Positions 35,401 to 46,093 of a stretch of 64,000 bases of DNA are shown piece after piece (positions within the stretch are counted from its first letter, which is position 1; every line of letters starts with the position of its first letter). Below the pieces are notes generated by a model. That model had not been told where the DNA came from. It was given only the letters and a program-made list of their open reading frames with translations, and searched no databases. Source of the DNA: Cotesia glomerata. Lineage: Eukaryota; Arthropoda; Insecta; Hymenoptera; Braconidae. The stretch lies in contig NC_058164.1 in the NCBI RefSeq assembly GCF_020080835.1, positions 15,702,471 through 15,766,470 on the forward strand. Direction: 5' to 3'. Position numbers and translations under genes: made by a program.

Positions 35401-35601
35401 ATAATAGGGATAAGCTCGCTGCTTTGTCGAATTCACAAACTCGAACATAATGGTTGATTCCGCCAATTCTTTCCATTTTGGTGATTTGTTGAGGAAATAT
35501 TCTATTAAGTTGAAGAAAAATCGGCTCACTAACCTTAGCTCCATCAATTTTGATAGATCTATCCACTCAAATATATGCATCCATATTTCAACTGGAAACA
35601 T
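29497..35601 (-). CDS. F-box / WD-repeat-like protein, seven exons, apparently intact
   Basis: Exons: 35601-35244, 34921-34796, 31026-30918, 30676-30523, 30127-29941, 29870-29742, 29687-29497. All phases agree and give 417 codons without a stop. Six introns have GT…AG borders; the second donor (GTTACG) is weak. Residues 1-45 form an F-box (FPVEIWMHIFEWIDLSKL, LRLVSRFF), which would bind Skp1 in an SCF ubiquitin ligase. The rest resembles a degenerate beta-propeller, with repeated strand-DG turns (ISIGLDDG, FCIGDMDG, LIFGLEDG) typical of WD40-like blades that hold substrate. I do not recognise the orthologue. The second intron, otherwise ~70 bp, holds a 3.7-kb LINE in the same orientation, which could affect splicing or expression. 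Confidence 0.78.
30215..30432. repeat. Two-stem foldback repeat in an F-box gene intron
   Basis: Stem one pairs TTTTTTGCTCGGC with GTCGAGCAAAAAA. Stem two pairs AGTATATTACACACCTAGGGAAGTA…AGATCACATG with CATGTGATCT…TACTTCCCATGGTGTGTATACT. A relative with the same order lies at 60245-60475. It sits between exons 4 and 5 of the F-box gene. No coding capacity. Confidence 0.65.
31318..34197 (-). pseudogene. CR1-like LINE ORF2: endonuclease - reverse transcriptase, two frameshifts
   Basis: It follows ORF1 directly. The endonuclease starts with ILCININSY (~34170) and shows VETWL, IMGDLNCN and GGHDYLLCDY. It shifts frame near the G/C run 32679-32683, then RT follows with DDYQSGFRKHHST, FDFTKAFDS, SGVPQGSILGP and the catalytic FADD (~32170). 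A second shift is near 31855. The C-terminal thumb ends in LPADIINSQSIEIFKNK, a typical CR1-group tail. No RNase H. Confidence 0.82.
34200..34768 (-). pseudogene. CR1-like LINE ORF1, C-terminal part
   Basis: The frame is open from the 5' truncation point to the TAG at 34200; the start is missing. The last ~110 residues (KTKAKELNYKYAWASQGAVYLK) resemble the FP25-like ORF1 domain of insect CR1/Jockey-type elements, which binds nucleic acid. The frame fuses by chance with the upstream F-box exon, so a longer apparent frame to 34949 is chimeric. Confidence 0.65.
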
Positions 35602-35861
35602 ATCCTCCCTTATGAAACAATAAAGTAAGTATTAATTATGTTGGACTAATCAATATTTAATAGATTGAAAGATAGTATTCATTTTTTACATGTTTTTTAA
35701 TTGAAAAATATAATTAAAATAAAATGTTAAGGATAATTCAACCGATAGCATTAAACACGAGGTGCAACGCAAGCTAGATAGAAGAACTCTCGCCACGAAG
35801 GCTAGCTAGATCAGTGCAGCTAGATCGCAAGGGGAGCAGACTTGTCGATGTGTCGGAATAA

Positions 35862-35899
35862 CCAAAGTTACTAGAATACCCCTATTCTAGTAACTTTGG
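35862..35899. repeat. Perfect 17-bp inverted repeat with CCCC loop
   Basis: CCAAAGTTACTAGAATA, then CCCC, then its exact reverse complement TATTCTAGTAACTTTGG. It lies ~260 bp upstream of the F-box gene start. Function unknown. Confidence 0.85.
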
Positions 35900-38456
35900 G
35901 AATAACAAAATGAGCCGACGGGAGCACTTCCCTGAACCTGGCGACTGAAAAATGGGTGCCATACACTTGCCCTAACAGCTAGTTGTTGGCAGTGTTGATA
36001 AATATCAGTAACTGTTTGCTCCCTCTTAAGCTACGCCACAGTTGGTATTTGTTTCTAGGGTATTTTTTTCCGGTAACTGATTATGATATACTTATATTTA
36101 GTCCTTTCAGTAATGTTACAGTCACATTTAAATACAATTTACTTTTGAATCCATATAACTTAGCAACCAATGTATTTAATGCCCTCTTATTTTAAAGCCA
36201 ATAATCTTTATTATTTCTTATGCTTTTTAACTATGATTTTTATAATGTATTATTGTTTATGATAATATTATTTTTAACTTTCTCAAGAAATAACCAATTA
36301 CTTTTTATTATATACATATTCTGAATAAGCATAGTTAATTAACTTATTTATTATTTATCAATATAGTTTTGCATTTATTATAAATAATGTTTATATTACT
36401 AGCATCCAGTTTAATTCTACTGCTTAGTACAGTACAGACTATGATTTAATGCTACTAAAGAATTCTGTTGCCGTAGTTGTTGTAGACCGTGTATGTTTGT
36501 GACCGTTATAGTTAGCAGCTTCTGTAGCTATCAGTCTACCACAGTATCTACAAAGCTAGTTACTTTTTATATTGGTCAGCTTCAGCAGTTATTTATTTCT
36601 ATTAGGATTAAAACGTAGTTGATATTCATGCCTAATGTATTTATTTTCGACAGCTAATTATGACAGATTTCTTTTAATCTTTAATAATTTAGGCACAAGC
36701 TAACTAATGTACTTATAATTTTAAAATCTAATTTACTTTCAATCTAATGTATGTAATACCTTATATGTTTTAATATAATTCTATTTATAATTTGTTGTAC
36801 TTTGCAACTCTATCGTACATCATTTGTTAATGTTTGTGCCAATATAATTTTTTCTCTTTTATAAAAAATAACCAATACATTTTTATTACATAAATATTTT
36901 GAATTAGTATATTCATTTCACTTTTTTATTATTTGTTAACATGACTTTATATTTATTATACATAATGTCTATATTATTAGTATGCAGTTTGATTTTACTG
37001 TACAGTACAGTACATCCCATGATTGAATGCTACTAATGAATTTCGCTGCTGCAGTTGTTGTAGACTATGTATGTTTGTGACCGTGATAGTTTGCAATTCT
37101 ATAATAATTTTTCAGGTAAACTTTCCGGCAACGTACAGAACCAGTACCGACTGTTGTAAGATTACCATTTCTGTTGGTATGGTAGATTATTGATGGTAAC
37201 TGTGAAATGGTAACTGTCAAGTGTAACGCATAAGTGGGTGAAATTTCTCGAACGTTAATCACTTGCAGTGATTAGTAGAGATTTTAATATATTTTTAGAT
37301 AATAATTTGACGTCATATATAATTTAATATTTCATATAATTATTCCTTTGATTTTGTTAATTTTTATCTTAATTTATCAAATTTAACAGCTTCACAAGAT
37401 TTATACATTTACTACTTATTTCTGTTGAATTAATTTATTGTAGGATTCTTCATTAGTTTTTTTTAAAATCCATTAATTTCAACTCATTACTTTGAACGAT
37501 AATACATTCAGTTAATAAACCACTACACCACTCAAAATTACATTTACTTTAAATAATTTTTAACAGGCTTCCCTTTAAAAAATTTGTGTACTTATGTACC
37601 TGCTTTAAAAGTTTTACTTCTTTAGTGTAAAAAAAAAAATTTTCAATTAAGAGAAATTATAAAATGATTGAAGGAAAACATCTGATTTTTATATAGTCAA
37701 AATAAATATATTAATATTAATTATTATAAAATGAGTCTGAAATATTTTCAATAATTCAATCTGTCTCCTAGGTTGTCCTGGTGATGATGGAATAGCTGTG
37801 TAGCTGATAAAAAAAAATTGTGATAGTTAAGCAAATCTATAGGAATATGAGAAATTTAAATTAAAATATCAAATAATTAATTATCACACTATTTATATGA
37901 TCGAACTATCACTACTAGTCTCCGAACAGACAATAATGAATTAAAATTGATTGCATTAAAAAATAAAAACATTTATTTATGATAAGGCAGGGGGGCAATT
38001 AAAGGATAAAAATTTATTTTATTATTGATAAACAAATAAAAAATAAACAAACAATTGTAATGTTCGAGCAATTACGAATTAACGACGTACAAACTATTAC
38101 AATTTAACTAAAATTTTTATAAAAAAAAAAAAAAAAAATTGAAGTGGAGCTAAATTCACGTCTGCACCAAAAAAAATCAAAATTAAAAACACAATTTCCA
38201 CAATCCAACAAAGTTCTTATTGAGAAAAAATTTTTATACGATCATTTTGGGCCGAAATTAGAAGTTTAAATAAAATATAATTTCTATAAAATTTTAGTTA
38301 TTTTAAGTTACGAAAATTATTTAACATTGGGTAAATGTAACTCTAATATTTCAATTACATTATTACGAAACATTTATCATTTTACAAACCATATTTGAAC
38401 TTCTTGAAAATTTTATTTTACTCCTAAAGTTTTTAAATATTTTAGACTAAATTAGT

Positions 38457-38514
<58 letters not shown>
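38457..38514. repeat. (AT)n microsatellite
   Basis: About 28 AT units, 280 bp downstream of the MULE-RING gene stop. Confidence 0.95.
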
Positions 38515-38518
<4 letters not shown>

Positions 38519-39396
38519 TAGATATAGTATTAATTAAAAAAATTCAATCTATATAAAAAATTACATGTGTGGTGGTCAGTTTGTTATTAATTAATTTATT
38601 AAAAAAATTTATCGAGCACATTAAAATTAAAAAGAATTAAATAAAATTAGAAATAACAATATTATAATTGTACTTTACTTATAAAATAACACTAAATCCA
38701 CGGAAACATAGAAAATTAAAAATTTAACGGTGAATTGTACCATGCTCAAAAACGAAAAAGAGACAAAAACTAATACTAATAACAAAAACTTGAGATTAAT
38801 TTTCCCTGGCGATGTTAAAATATTGTTGAACTTCTTGAACCAAACCTCGACACTTGACACAAATAAATTCTTGCGCTGCAGCCAGTCGCTCCTGATACCA
38901 CTGCTGATTGCATGGTATACACGCTACTACGTGTAAACAAGGTCTGTAGAGTTGAGTTGGTGGCTGATATCGACACATTAAACACTCGTCCTCTATCATA
39001 AATATTTCTTCGTTATTTTCGTCAGCTTCTTCTGTGCTGTCGTTGAGGATGAGTTCTTCACCAATATCATCTATTACTTCATTAGCTCCCACAGCAGTAA
39101 TATCTGCTGTTATAACTACTGAATGTTCATGATCATGATAAAGCTCGGCATTAACAGGTTCGGGGATGATTTCGTTATTCGTATCAATAACTTCACCAAT
39201 TACTATCACTGGATCTACTGCATTTACTGGGAGCTCAACATCATTATTGCCAGTTTCCTGATGAAAAGCACCAAGATCCATGTCTGCGGCCACATCTAAC
39301 AAACGGTTGTTTGGAGCCATTTGTATATCTCGTAGTTGTAGAACTGTCAATAAAAATTAAATAATTTTATACTCAATTATTATTACGTCAATTTCT

Positions 39397-39433
<37 letters not shown>

Positions 39434-41220
39434 CAAATAACTTACCATTTTCAGTATCAAAAAACTTGATAAGTTTAAATGGCTCAGGAATGACAATACC
39501 TACGAACATCAAATTCCGTAAAACTGGCTTAACAAAACTTGATGTTCTTCTTAGGAAGCATTCAAAATTCGGAGCCTCACATTCCATGTCTCTCCAGCAT
39601 TTTAAAATATCCTTGAAATTTTTTGTCCCGGTAAAAATGTTCTTGACTTTATTTTGGTGCCAATTCATTTGTCCTTTTGATGCCAAATTTCCCAAGTGAA
39701 AATGAGTTTGTGATTGGCCGGATAACACATTCTCTAATGAAACATAATATAATATATTATTTTATTATTTTTTATTTTATCGCTAATATGATTTTTTTAT
39801 TGTTTTTAAGTAATCAATTGATTGGGGAAATATCTTTATTGAAAGAAATTAAAATTGATTTTTTAAACATTTTTTAAATCGAAGATCTGCTCAATAACAT
39901 TAAAATAAAGTTCGAGTAAACAAATTTCACTTTTTCTTCAGTTGAAAATTGACAAAAATTCACTAGTAGCCAAATTTTTGTATTGAAAATGCTCAAAATT
40001 TATATGTTTATAAACTCCATCTACGAGATGCAGCAAACATATTTTTAAGTATTTTGTATACTGATAAATTTCCAGTCATTTTAAGGGATTATCTACAAGG
40101 ACAATAGTTTTGTCAATTTTTAGTTATTATATAAATATTGTCGTAGAAGCTTTTTCATTAAAATATCATAACAATTTTCTAAATTAATGCATTTTGTAAC
40201 TAATTTAATAACAAAAAAATAATTTTTGAGATTTTATAAAAACCTGCGCGGATGAGAAATTCTACTAAGATTTAACAACGTTCATTGAGTTAAATTTTTT
40301 GATATTTATCTTTCGATGGGATACATTTCCTACTTTCAATTCTACGTAATAATATTTTTCTCGACTATTTTTTTTGTGTCTACGGTTTTGTTACTTACAA
40401 TGAGAAAAAAAATTTTTTGGAGTGAAAATTTTGACAGTTTCTTTACCTATAAATTTCCATACTGTTTTACTTTCTTGCATTTGATTGGCCATACAGTCAT
40501 GGATTAAGTTGGAGTTGTTCCATAGGCACGTCGGATTATTAAAAAAACTGTAATTATCTGCACCAATTTTGCTTAACCAGTTACAGTTGTAATACTCCAA
40601 CAATTCTTGAAAATTTTGTCGTTGGTCCTCAGTCATACATGAAATGATCCACTCAAATGCTCTCACTATTTCGGCTGAAGGTAATAAACTAACCGAAATT
40701 ATTTTCGCAAATATCAAGATCGATGAACTATCTTCTAATGTGACATTCGCACGATGAGCGGCATCAATCATGAGTTGACAGTGTGCAGCAAAAGTTCCCT
40801 TTATCGTAGCTTCCGGAAAAATTGAAGTTAGCGCAGTATAGTAATCTGCATCGAAGTCGCCATAAATTTCGATAGGGACAAGAGTATTTTTTAACGATAC
40901 TAAAAAGCCACACATTTTTGTTGTACTGTCAACAGATTTTTCAATCTCGATGATCCATGCCACTGGAATAATCTAATAAAACCATATTATATTAGTATAT
41001 ATACATGGATATATGTGTGTTTTGAGAGAAAAGGATTATAAGATAAATAAATAGAGAAAATAATGTTGGTGGTGTTTTTCCTTACATAATTTGCATGGTG
41101 CGCTGAAATAGACGTCACTTGAATAGCATTAACACCTTCAGAAACTTTATTTACCGTCGAATGGATGAATAATATCGAAGTATTCACTTTGGAGAGCAAT
41201 TCTTTATCAGTAAAAATAAT

Positions 41221-41510
41221 CCCGAGTCGAAATTTTTAGATTCTAGTTGAACCTTGTAGACCCTGATTCCTTTGATGTAGACATTTGCCGCTTAGATTTA
41301 AGAACCTTTTTCAACCTTACTCGGCCTAAATTTAGGATGAAGAAGAGTGAACTTGAATTTAGTTTGAATTTAAAGTTTCTTTTTCAACCTAGTACACCCT
41401 ATAATAGGTCGACACGGAGTGAATTGGGGTTTAACTAGAATTTTTAGTTTCTGTTTCAACCTAGTCAGGATGCTATGTCACAAGGTTCTCCTAGGTTGAA
41501 AACGGGATTA
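41221..41510 (+). repeat. Left terminus: TIR plus subterminal TTTCAACCTA-type repeats
   Basis: After the 15-bp TIR, the motif (T)TTCAACCTAG/T or its inverse appears at about 41244-41254, 41309-41318, 41380-41392, 41451-41465 and 41490-41500, about 40-70 bp apart. Subterminal arrays of this type are the TnpA-binding sites in CACTA elements. The next 900 bp to the transposase stop are AT-rich, with a (TA)n tract at 41635-41693. Confidence 0.7.
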
Positions 41511-41634
41511 AAACTTAGATATTTTTTTCTTTCTGAATATTGGCTGTTATAAAAAGGATTAAAAATTCATCATAAATAAACGATTCTATAAATATGAACA
41601 CTCACACTTACAGTTATAAAAATATTGTAGAAAA

Positions 41635-41635
41635 A

Positions 41636-41693
<58 letters not shown>
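41635..41693. repeat. (TA)n microsatellite
   Basis: About 28 TA units in the 3' flank of the transposase gene, ending in TGTGTG. Confidence 0.95.
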
Positions 41694-41697
<4 letters not shown>

Positions 41698-42441
41698 AAT
41701 GAAATTTGTCTAAGGAGCATTCCATTGTGACTGGTTATAAGCATTGTTAATCATAAATTTTACTATAATTTACAATAAATAAGAAACTAGTGACAAATAC
41801 AACGTGATTCGAGGAGCAAACTTACTCTAATAACAAAACTTAAATGAAGTATAGTTGTCAATAATAAAAATAGAAAAAAACTTTTATCTTAAACTACTAT
41901 CAAAGAAAACGATGATATCTTATTTAAAATATATGTAAGTTAAAGATATTGTTTATTGTTACAGTCTACATTGATATTTATGATACTGAATTTAGCTGAC
42001 ATTAAATAGTTTTTTTAATCTCACAAATAACAAATGACTAGGAAAAAAATTAGCACTTTTTTTTTTTAATTTCTATAAGTGAAATTTCTTAAATAAATTT
42101 TTTTAACTATAATTTAATTGTTATAAAAAACTAAAACATTTTTATATGTCGGTTAACTTAAGTGTCATTGATATTTTTATTAAGTATTGTAAGAAAGATT
42201 ATATTATTATTTTTTAATTTATTTGTAAGTAGAAAACAAAAAATGGTAACATTTATAAGGAGCATCCATCAACGCCAAGTACAAATTAATCTGTACAAAA
42301 TATTTACGAACTCAAATAATTAAAGAATTTATTTATTACAATAAACATTATGTAGATTAATAGCGTAATGAAATATATTATTCTGAAATAACCTCTAATA
42401 ATTTTATTATAATAAGTAAAAAGTAAAATATAATTCAATAC

Positions 42442-45400
42442 TCATTCAAATTCTTTATCGTTTATTGGTTGAGATAAGTAGATGTAATTATTAATTGAAA
42501 TAAAAAAGCAGACATGTCTCAAAGAAGATACAGTGATAACTGTATAATTATCTGTATGTTCACATCTATGAAGGTAAGGAAAAGAACAACTTATTTCATG
42601 GTCACTATTTACCTGAAACTGTTCAACAGATATAACTTCTTTGATAATAGCGTAGTGCTCATTATTACAATTGCAATTATTATTCGGTTCACACTCACAA
42701 TTTGATACATAAATAAAACAATAAATGGTCCCAAAACTTAAGTTTCCGTTATCGTTTTGATAAGCAATGTAAGAAGATTCGGTTTGTAAACTTCTGGAAT
42801 ATTCTTTTGAAACGTAGACTTTGCTATCCTTCAGTAATCTTAAATATTTTTTAATACGCTGAACTGGTAGTAAGAATTGTATTGCTTGTTGCACAGAAAC
42901 TGATAAATCTGTAGGAATTATTGTTTTGTAAGCTCCAACAGAATAGCAGTTATTAAACAATCGTTCGTTTATTTTGACCATTTTTTTTTTACCAAAACAG
43001 AAGTCCCTAATATTACCATCTGGGAGTCGATTTTTATATTTTTCCATTTTGAGTAATTGACAGTGAGCACTAACGATTTGTGAGTCAATATGTGTTGTTC
43101 CATTGATAAGAGCTAAAATTTTACCATTCAAGTCTTCATATTGATAACATTGGTATCCCCATAAAGGACCCAAGTTTTTAACACATTCGCTTAGATGCTG
43201 AATCAAATGCAAATTGATAGAACAGAATTGTAAGCCGTAAAGTTCTTGGAATTTTCGGACAAATTTATCCAAAAAAATTTGAGCAAGCTCTAGCATATTA
43301 TCAGTTATCACATCGGCACTCAAGAATGATATTCCACAAATTAATAATAGTAAATGATTAAAAAAATCATTCCTCATTATTTCAAATAATACGGGAATAG
43401 AATAGTAAAAAAACCATGCTTTTAGCTCTGAAGCTTTCCAGTGAGTAAGGTCTTCTGTTGAACGAGGCATACGATGGATGAATTTGGGTGGCTTTATAGC
43501 TATAAGACGCTCATCTACTACATTTTTAACATGATGTAAAGAAAAAGGGAATACACTGTACGCATTATCAAACCAAAGTGTTAATAGTTTTTTAACAACT
43601 CCTCCATCTATACAGTGCATTCGATCGATTCCTGTACCAACAATAAAATCCGGCATAAACTTGGATAATGAGCACGGCCCTTTTACACCCATTACTGGTA
43701 TACCCGAATTCAATGCTATCCTTCCATATTCTTCAGTTTCATCAGATGTTCGTAGCGGTAAGTCTATGGTATATGGATACACATGAGTTGTCCCACCAGA
43801 CGGTAATTCGAAAGATTCACCAGGTATTTTGCAAACGTGACAACCGAACTCTCCGTTAAATTGAACCATGTTCAACATTTGACATTTGGCAACCATGTCA
43901 CAAGTTCCTATTAATAAAATGGCTTTGACATTAATAATTTGATTATCGGGTAGCATAAATTGATGACCGTTTGCAAGTTGTTCAAATTGAGTTCGTAGTT
44001 TGAAAACAAAGCTGTTAATATTTGGTTTTATTTTTCCAAATGATAGTCCAGCCAATATCATATTTTCTTTCTTCATCCGGTCCTTAAAAGGCAGCTCATT
44101 TATTGTCAAGTAAAATGGACATATACTCACACCTGAAGACTTGAACACTGGCACACCATCTGTATACCATGTAAATGACAAATTATTAGGATTTGCCAGA
44201 AATTCACCTGTATTCCATTCTTCGTATAACTTGCCATCGTAGATATCACTTATAGTATTGGGTTGCAACTCATTTCTTTGAAACCGTGATTGTAATTTAT
44301 CGTAAAAGTATGGCCGCTTTAATAATTCAGCCAATTGCTGAATGAAAGAAAGCTCAATAAAATATAAGGATTTGTAACCTTTTTTCCCTTGGCAATCAGC
44401 ACATACATCTTGAGCAGACAATAAACTGTTCAAGCACAGAGAACAATAATAATGTTTTGTCACAATTTCAGATCGATAATTAGTAATCTTAAAAAATTTT
44501 TTAAATTTATATAAGCTGTTGCGCCGTAAGTTATTTCCGAGACAATGCATATTTATCACTGTAATAATATCAGATAAGCATGATTGGGAAATATTGTGAG
44601 AGAGAAATATAGTCAAAATCAAGAGCATGCTTTGACTTAATGTAAGTGGAGAGTTTTCGTACAATGGCGGATCATAATCATTCTCTATATTAGGATGATG
44701 ATTATTAATATCATTATCACCATCATCATCATCATCGTCATCATCATCATCATCATCATCGTCGTCGTCATATAGCACTGGTCCTTCGTCCTGTGCTTCC
44801 GCTTGTTCTTCTCCACTTTCCTCAGCTTCTGGTTCCTCCATATTTTCCACTCTATCATCATCTGCTTCATGAACGCTATGTAACTCCATTTCTTCATCTC
44901 TTGCTACATCTGGCATGTTCTCTAGTTCCTGGTCTTCCATCTCTTGTCTCAAATCATTATTAGGCGGTAAATTATTTTCAACCTGAAGAAAAAAAGGTTA
45001 TTCGAAAATATATATATAGTATTCCAAATTATTTAGTGCCCGAAATAAATTTATAAAGCAAAATATTTGTAAAAATTACAAGTTCAACTACCTGTCAGAC
45101 ATAATAACCAGAAAAATTGTCATTGCTCCAATAAATTTAGAAATTATTTATAACCTTACTTTTATTCCTAAGTCAATATCAAGAAATTTTTCACAATAAT
45201 TTATATGAATATTATTGTGTTTTTAAAAGTTAACTATTAACAGATAACATTAATGTCTAAACATTCTTTTCATTCATTATTAATGAGCAAATAATATAAA
45301 ATATAATAAATAATGAAATTATTTATTCATTATGATACTGAATTTAGTTGAAATTTGAGTTTTTGGAATTTTTATAATTAATAAATAAGAATAACAAAAG

Positions 45401-45716
45401 TTTTTTTTTCATTGGCACTTGTTAAATATTTTTAATTTCTAAAAGTGAAATTTTATAAATAAATTTTTTTGATAATTTAATTGTTATTCACAGAATCATT
45501 ATTCATTCTGAACTAATATTTTTTTAAACAATATATTTCCTAATACATAACAATTAATATTCTTACCTGTATTGGAATTTCTAATATTGGAGCATTTTCA
45601 TTTAGCCTTAAGTTATTGTGTTGTTGGTTATCAAACCTCAACTGCATATTATTCCTTTGTTGTCTTGCAGAAAGTTCATAAAATGACTTCCGAGGAATGG
45701 GCACTCGATTATTCAT
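42442..45716 (-). CDS. TNP2-like transposase (CACTA/Plavaka type), two exons, 896 aa
   Basis: Exon 1 runs from the ATG at 45716 to 45567 (50 codons, donor GTAAGAA). Exon 2 runs from 44982 (acceptor TTTCTTCAG) to the TGA at 42442, in phase 0. The N-terminus is acidic and includes a run of Asp encoded by GAT/GAC repeats (~44700-44765). A CxxC…CxxC zinc site (CSLC…CADC) comes next, then the TNP2 core. Core landmarks are WYTDGVPVFKSS, LPFKDRMKKEN, a GCHVC zinc motif, the IDRMHCIDGGV block and the WGYQCYQYEDLNG block with candidate acidic residues. Such enzymes cut element ends in the nucleus. The frame is intact. Its promoter is shared with the BEN gene, which starts 377 bp away on the other strand. 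Catalytic residues are assigned from family pattern, not structure. Confidence 0.82.
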
Positions 45717-46093
45717 ATTTAAAAAGTTATTCCGGTCTTAATATTGTTTATTTTCTTATATTTGTTGTAAATTATTTATTTGCCACTATTCTGTGTAACG
45801 TAAACAGTTGTGGTCAGCCATTACTGTATAAAACTATGACTACTGCGCAGTCGCATGCGACATTATCGAACGATATATCGATAGTTGATAAACGTCTGTC
45901 ACGCACTCTATATGCAGGTAATGTAAGTTTAGGCAAGCGACGCTTTTGCTCGTAGGTTTAGAAAGCATCTTTCATGGCGTCACCTTATGTTTCGGCTTTG
46001 TGTTTAGTTTCATAACTTTATAAACTTACGATAAAAATTGCTGATAGATTATTTATATATATGTAAACATATAAATGAGAAGAAATAATAAAA
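45717..46093. promoter_or_regulatory. Divergent (bidirectional) promoter region of the transposase and BEN genes
   Basis: Only 377 bp separate the two start codons, which face apart. The centre (45840-45960) is GC-richer than its surroundings. It holds small palindromes (TGCGCAGTCGCATGCGACA, AACGATATATCGATAG) that could be factor-binding sites. There are no clear TATA boxes. A possible plus-strand 5'UTR splice signal (TGCAGGTAATG) is present. Joint control of both genes is inferred. Confidence 0.55.

Larger units (their letters stand above)
35602..38795. other. AT-rich intergenic region between the F-box gene and the MULE gene
   Basis: No supported gene. It holds a perfect 17-bp hairpin (35862-35899), a diverged direct duplication of ~400 bp at an offset of ~577 bp (compare 36424-36520 with 37001-37100, sharing AGTTGTTGTAGAC and TATGTTTGTGACCGT), and a long (AT)n tract at 38457-38514. 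A GC-richer patch at 35770-35960 may belong to the F-box gene promoter or a repeat. Confidence 0.6.

Noticed and set aside
39396..39446. Poly-Lys extension of a MULE-gene exon
   Set aside because: It is the poly-T tract of an intron read through the GTAAG donor at 39445; the exon ends at 39446.
42514..42705. Plus-strand frames opposite the TNP2-like transposase
   Set aside because: Shadows of the transposase exon without domains or splice support.
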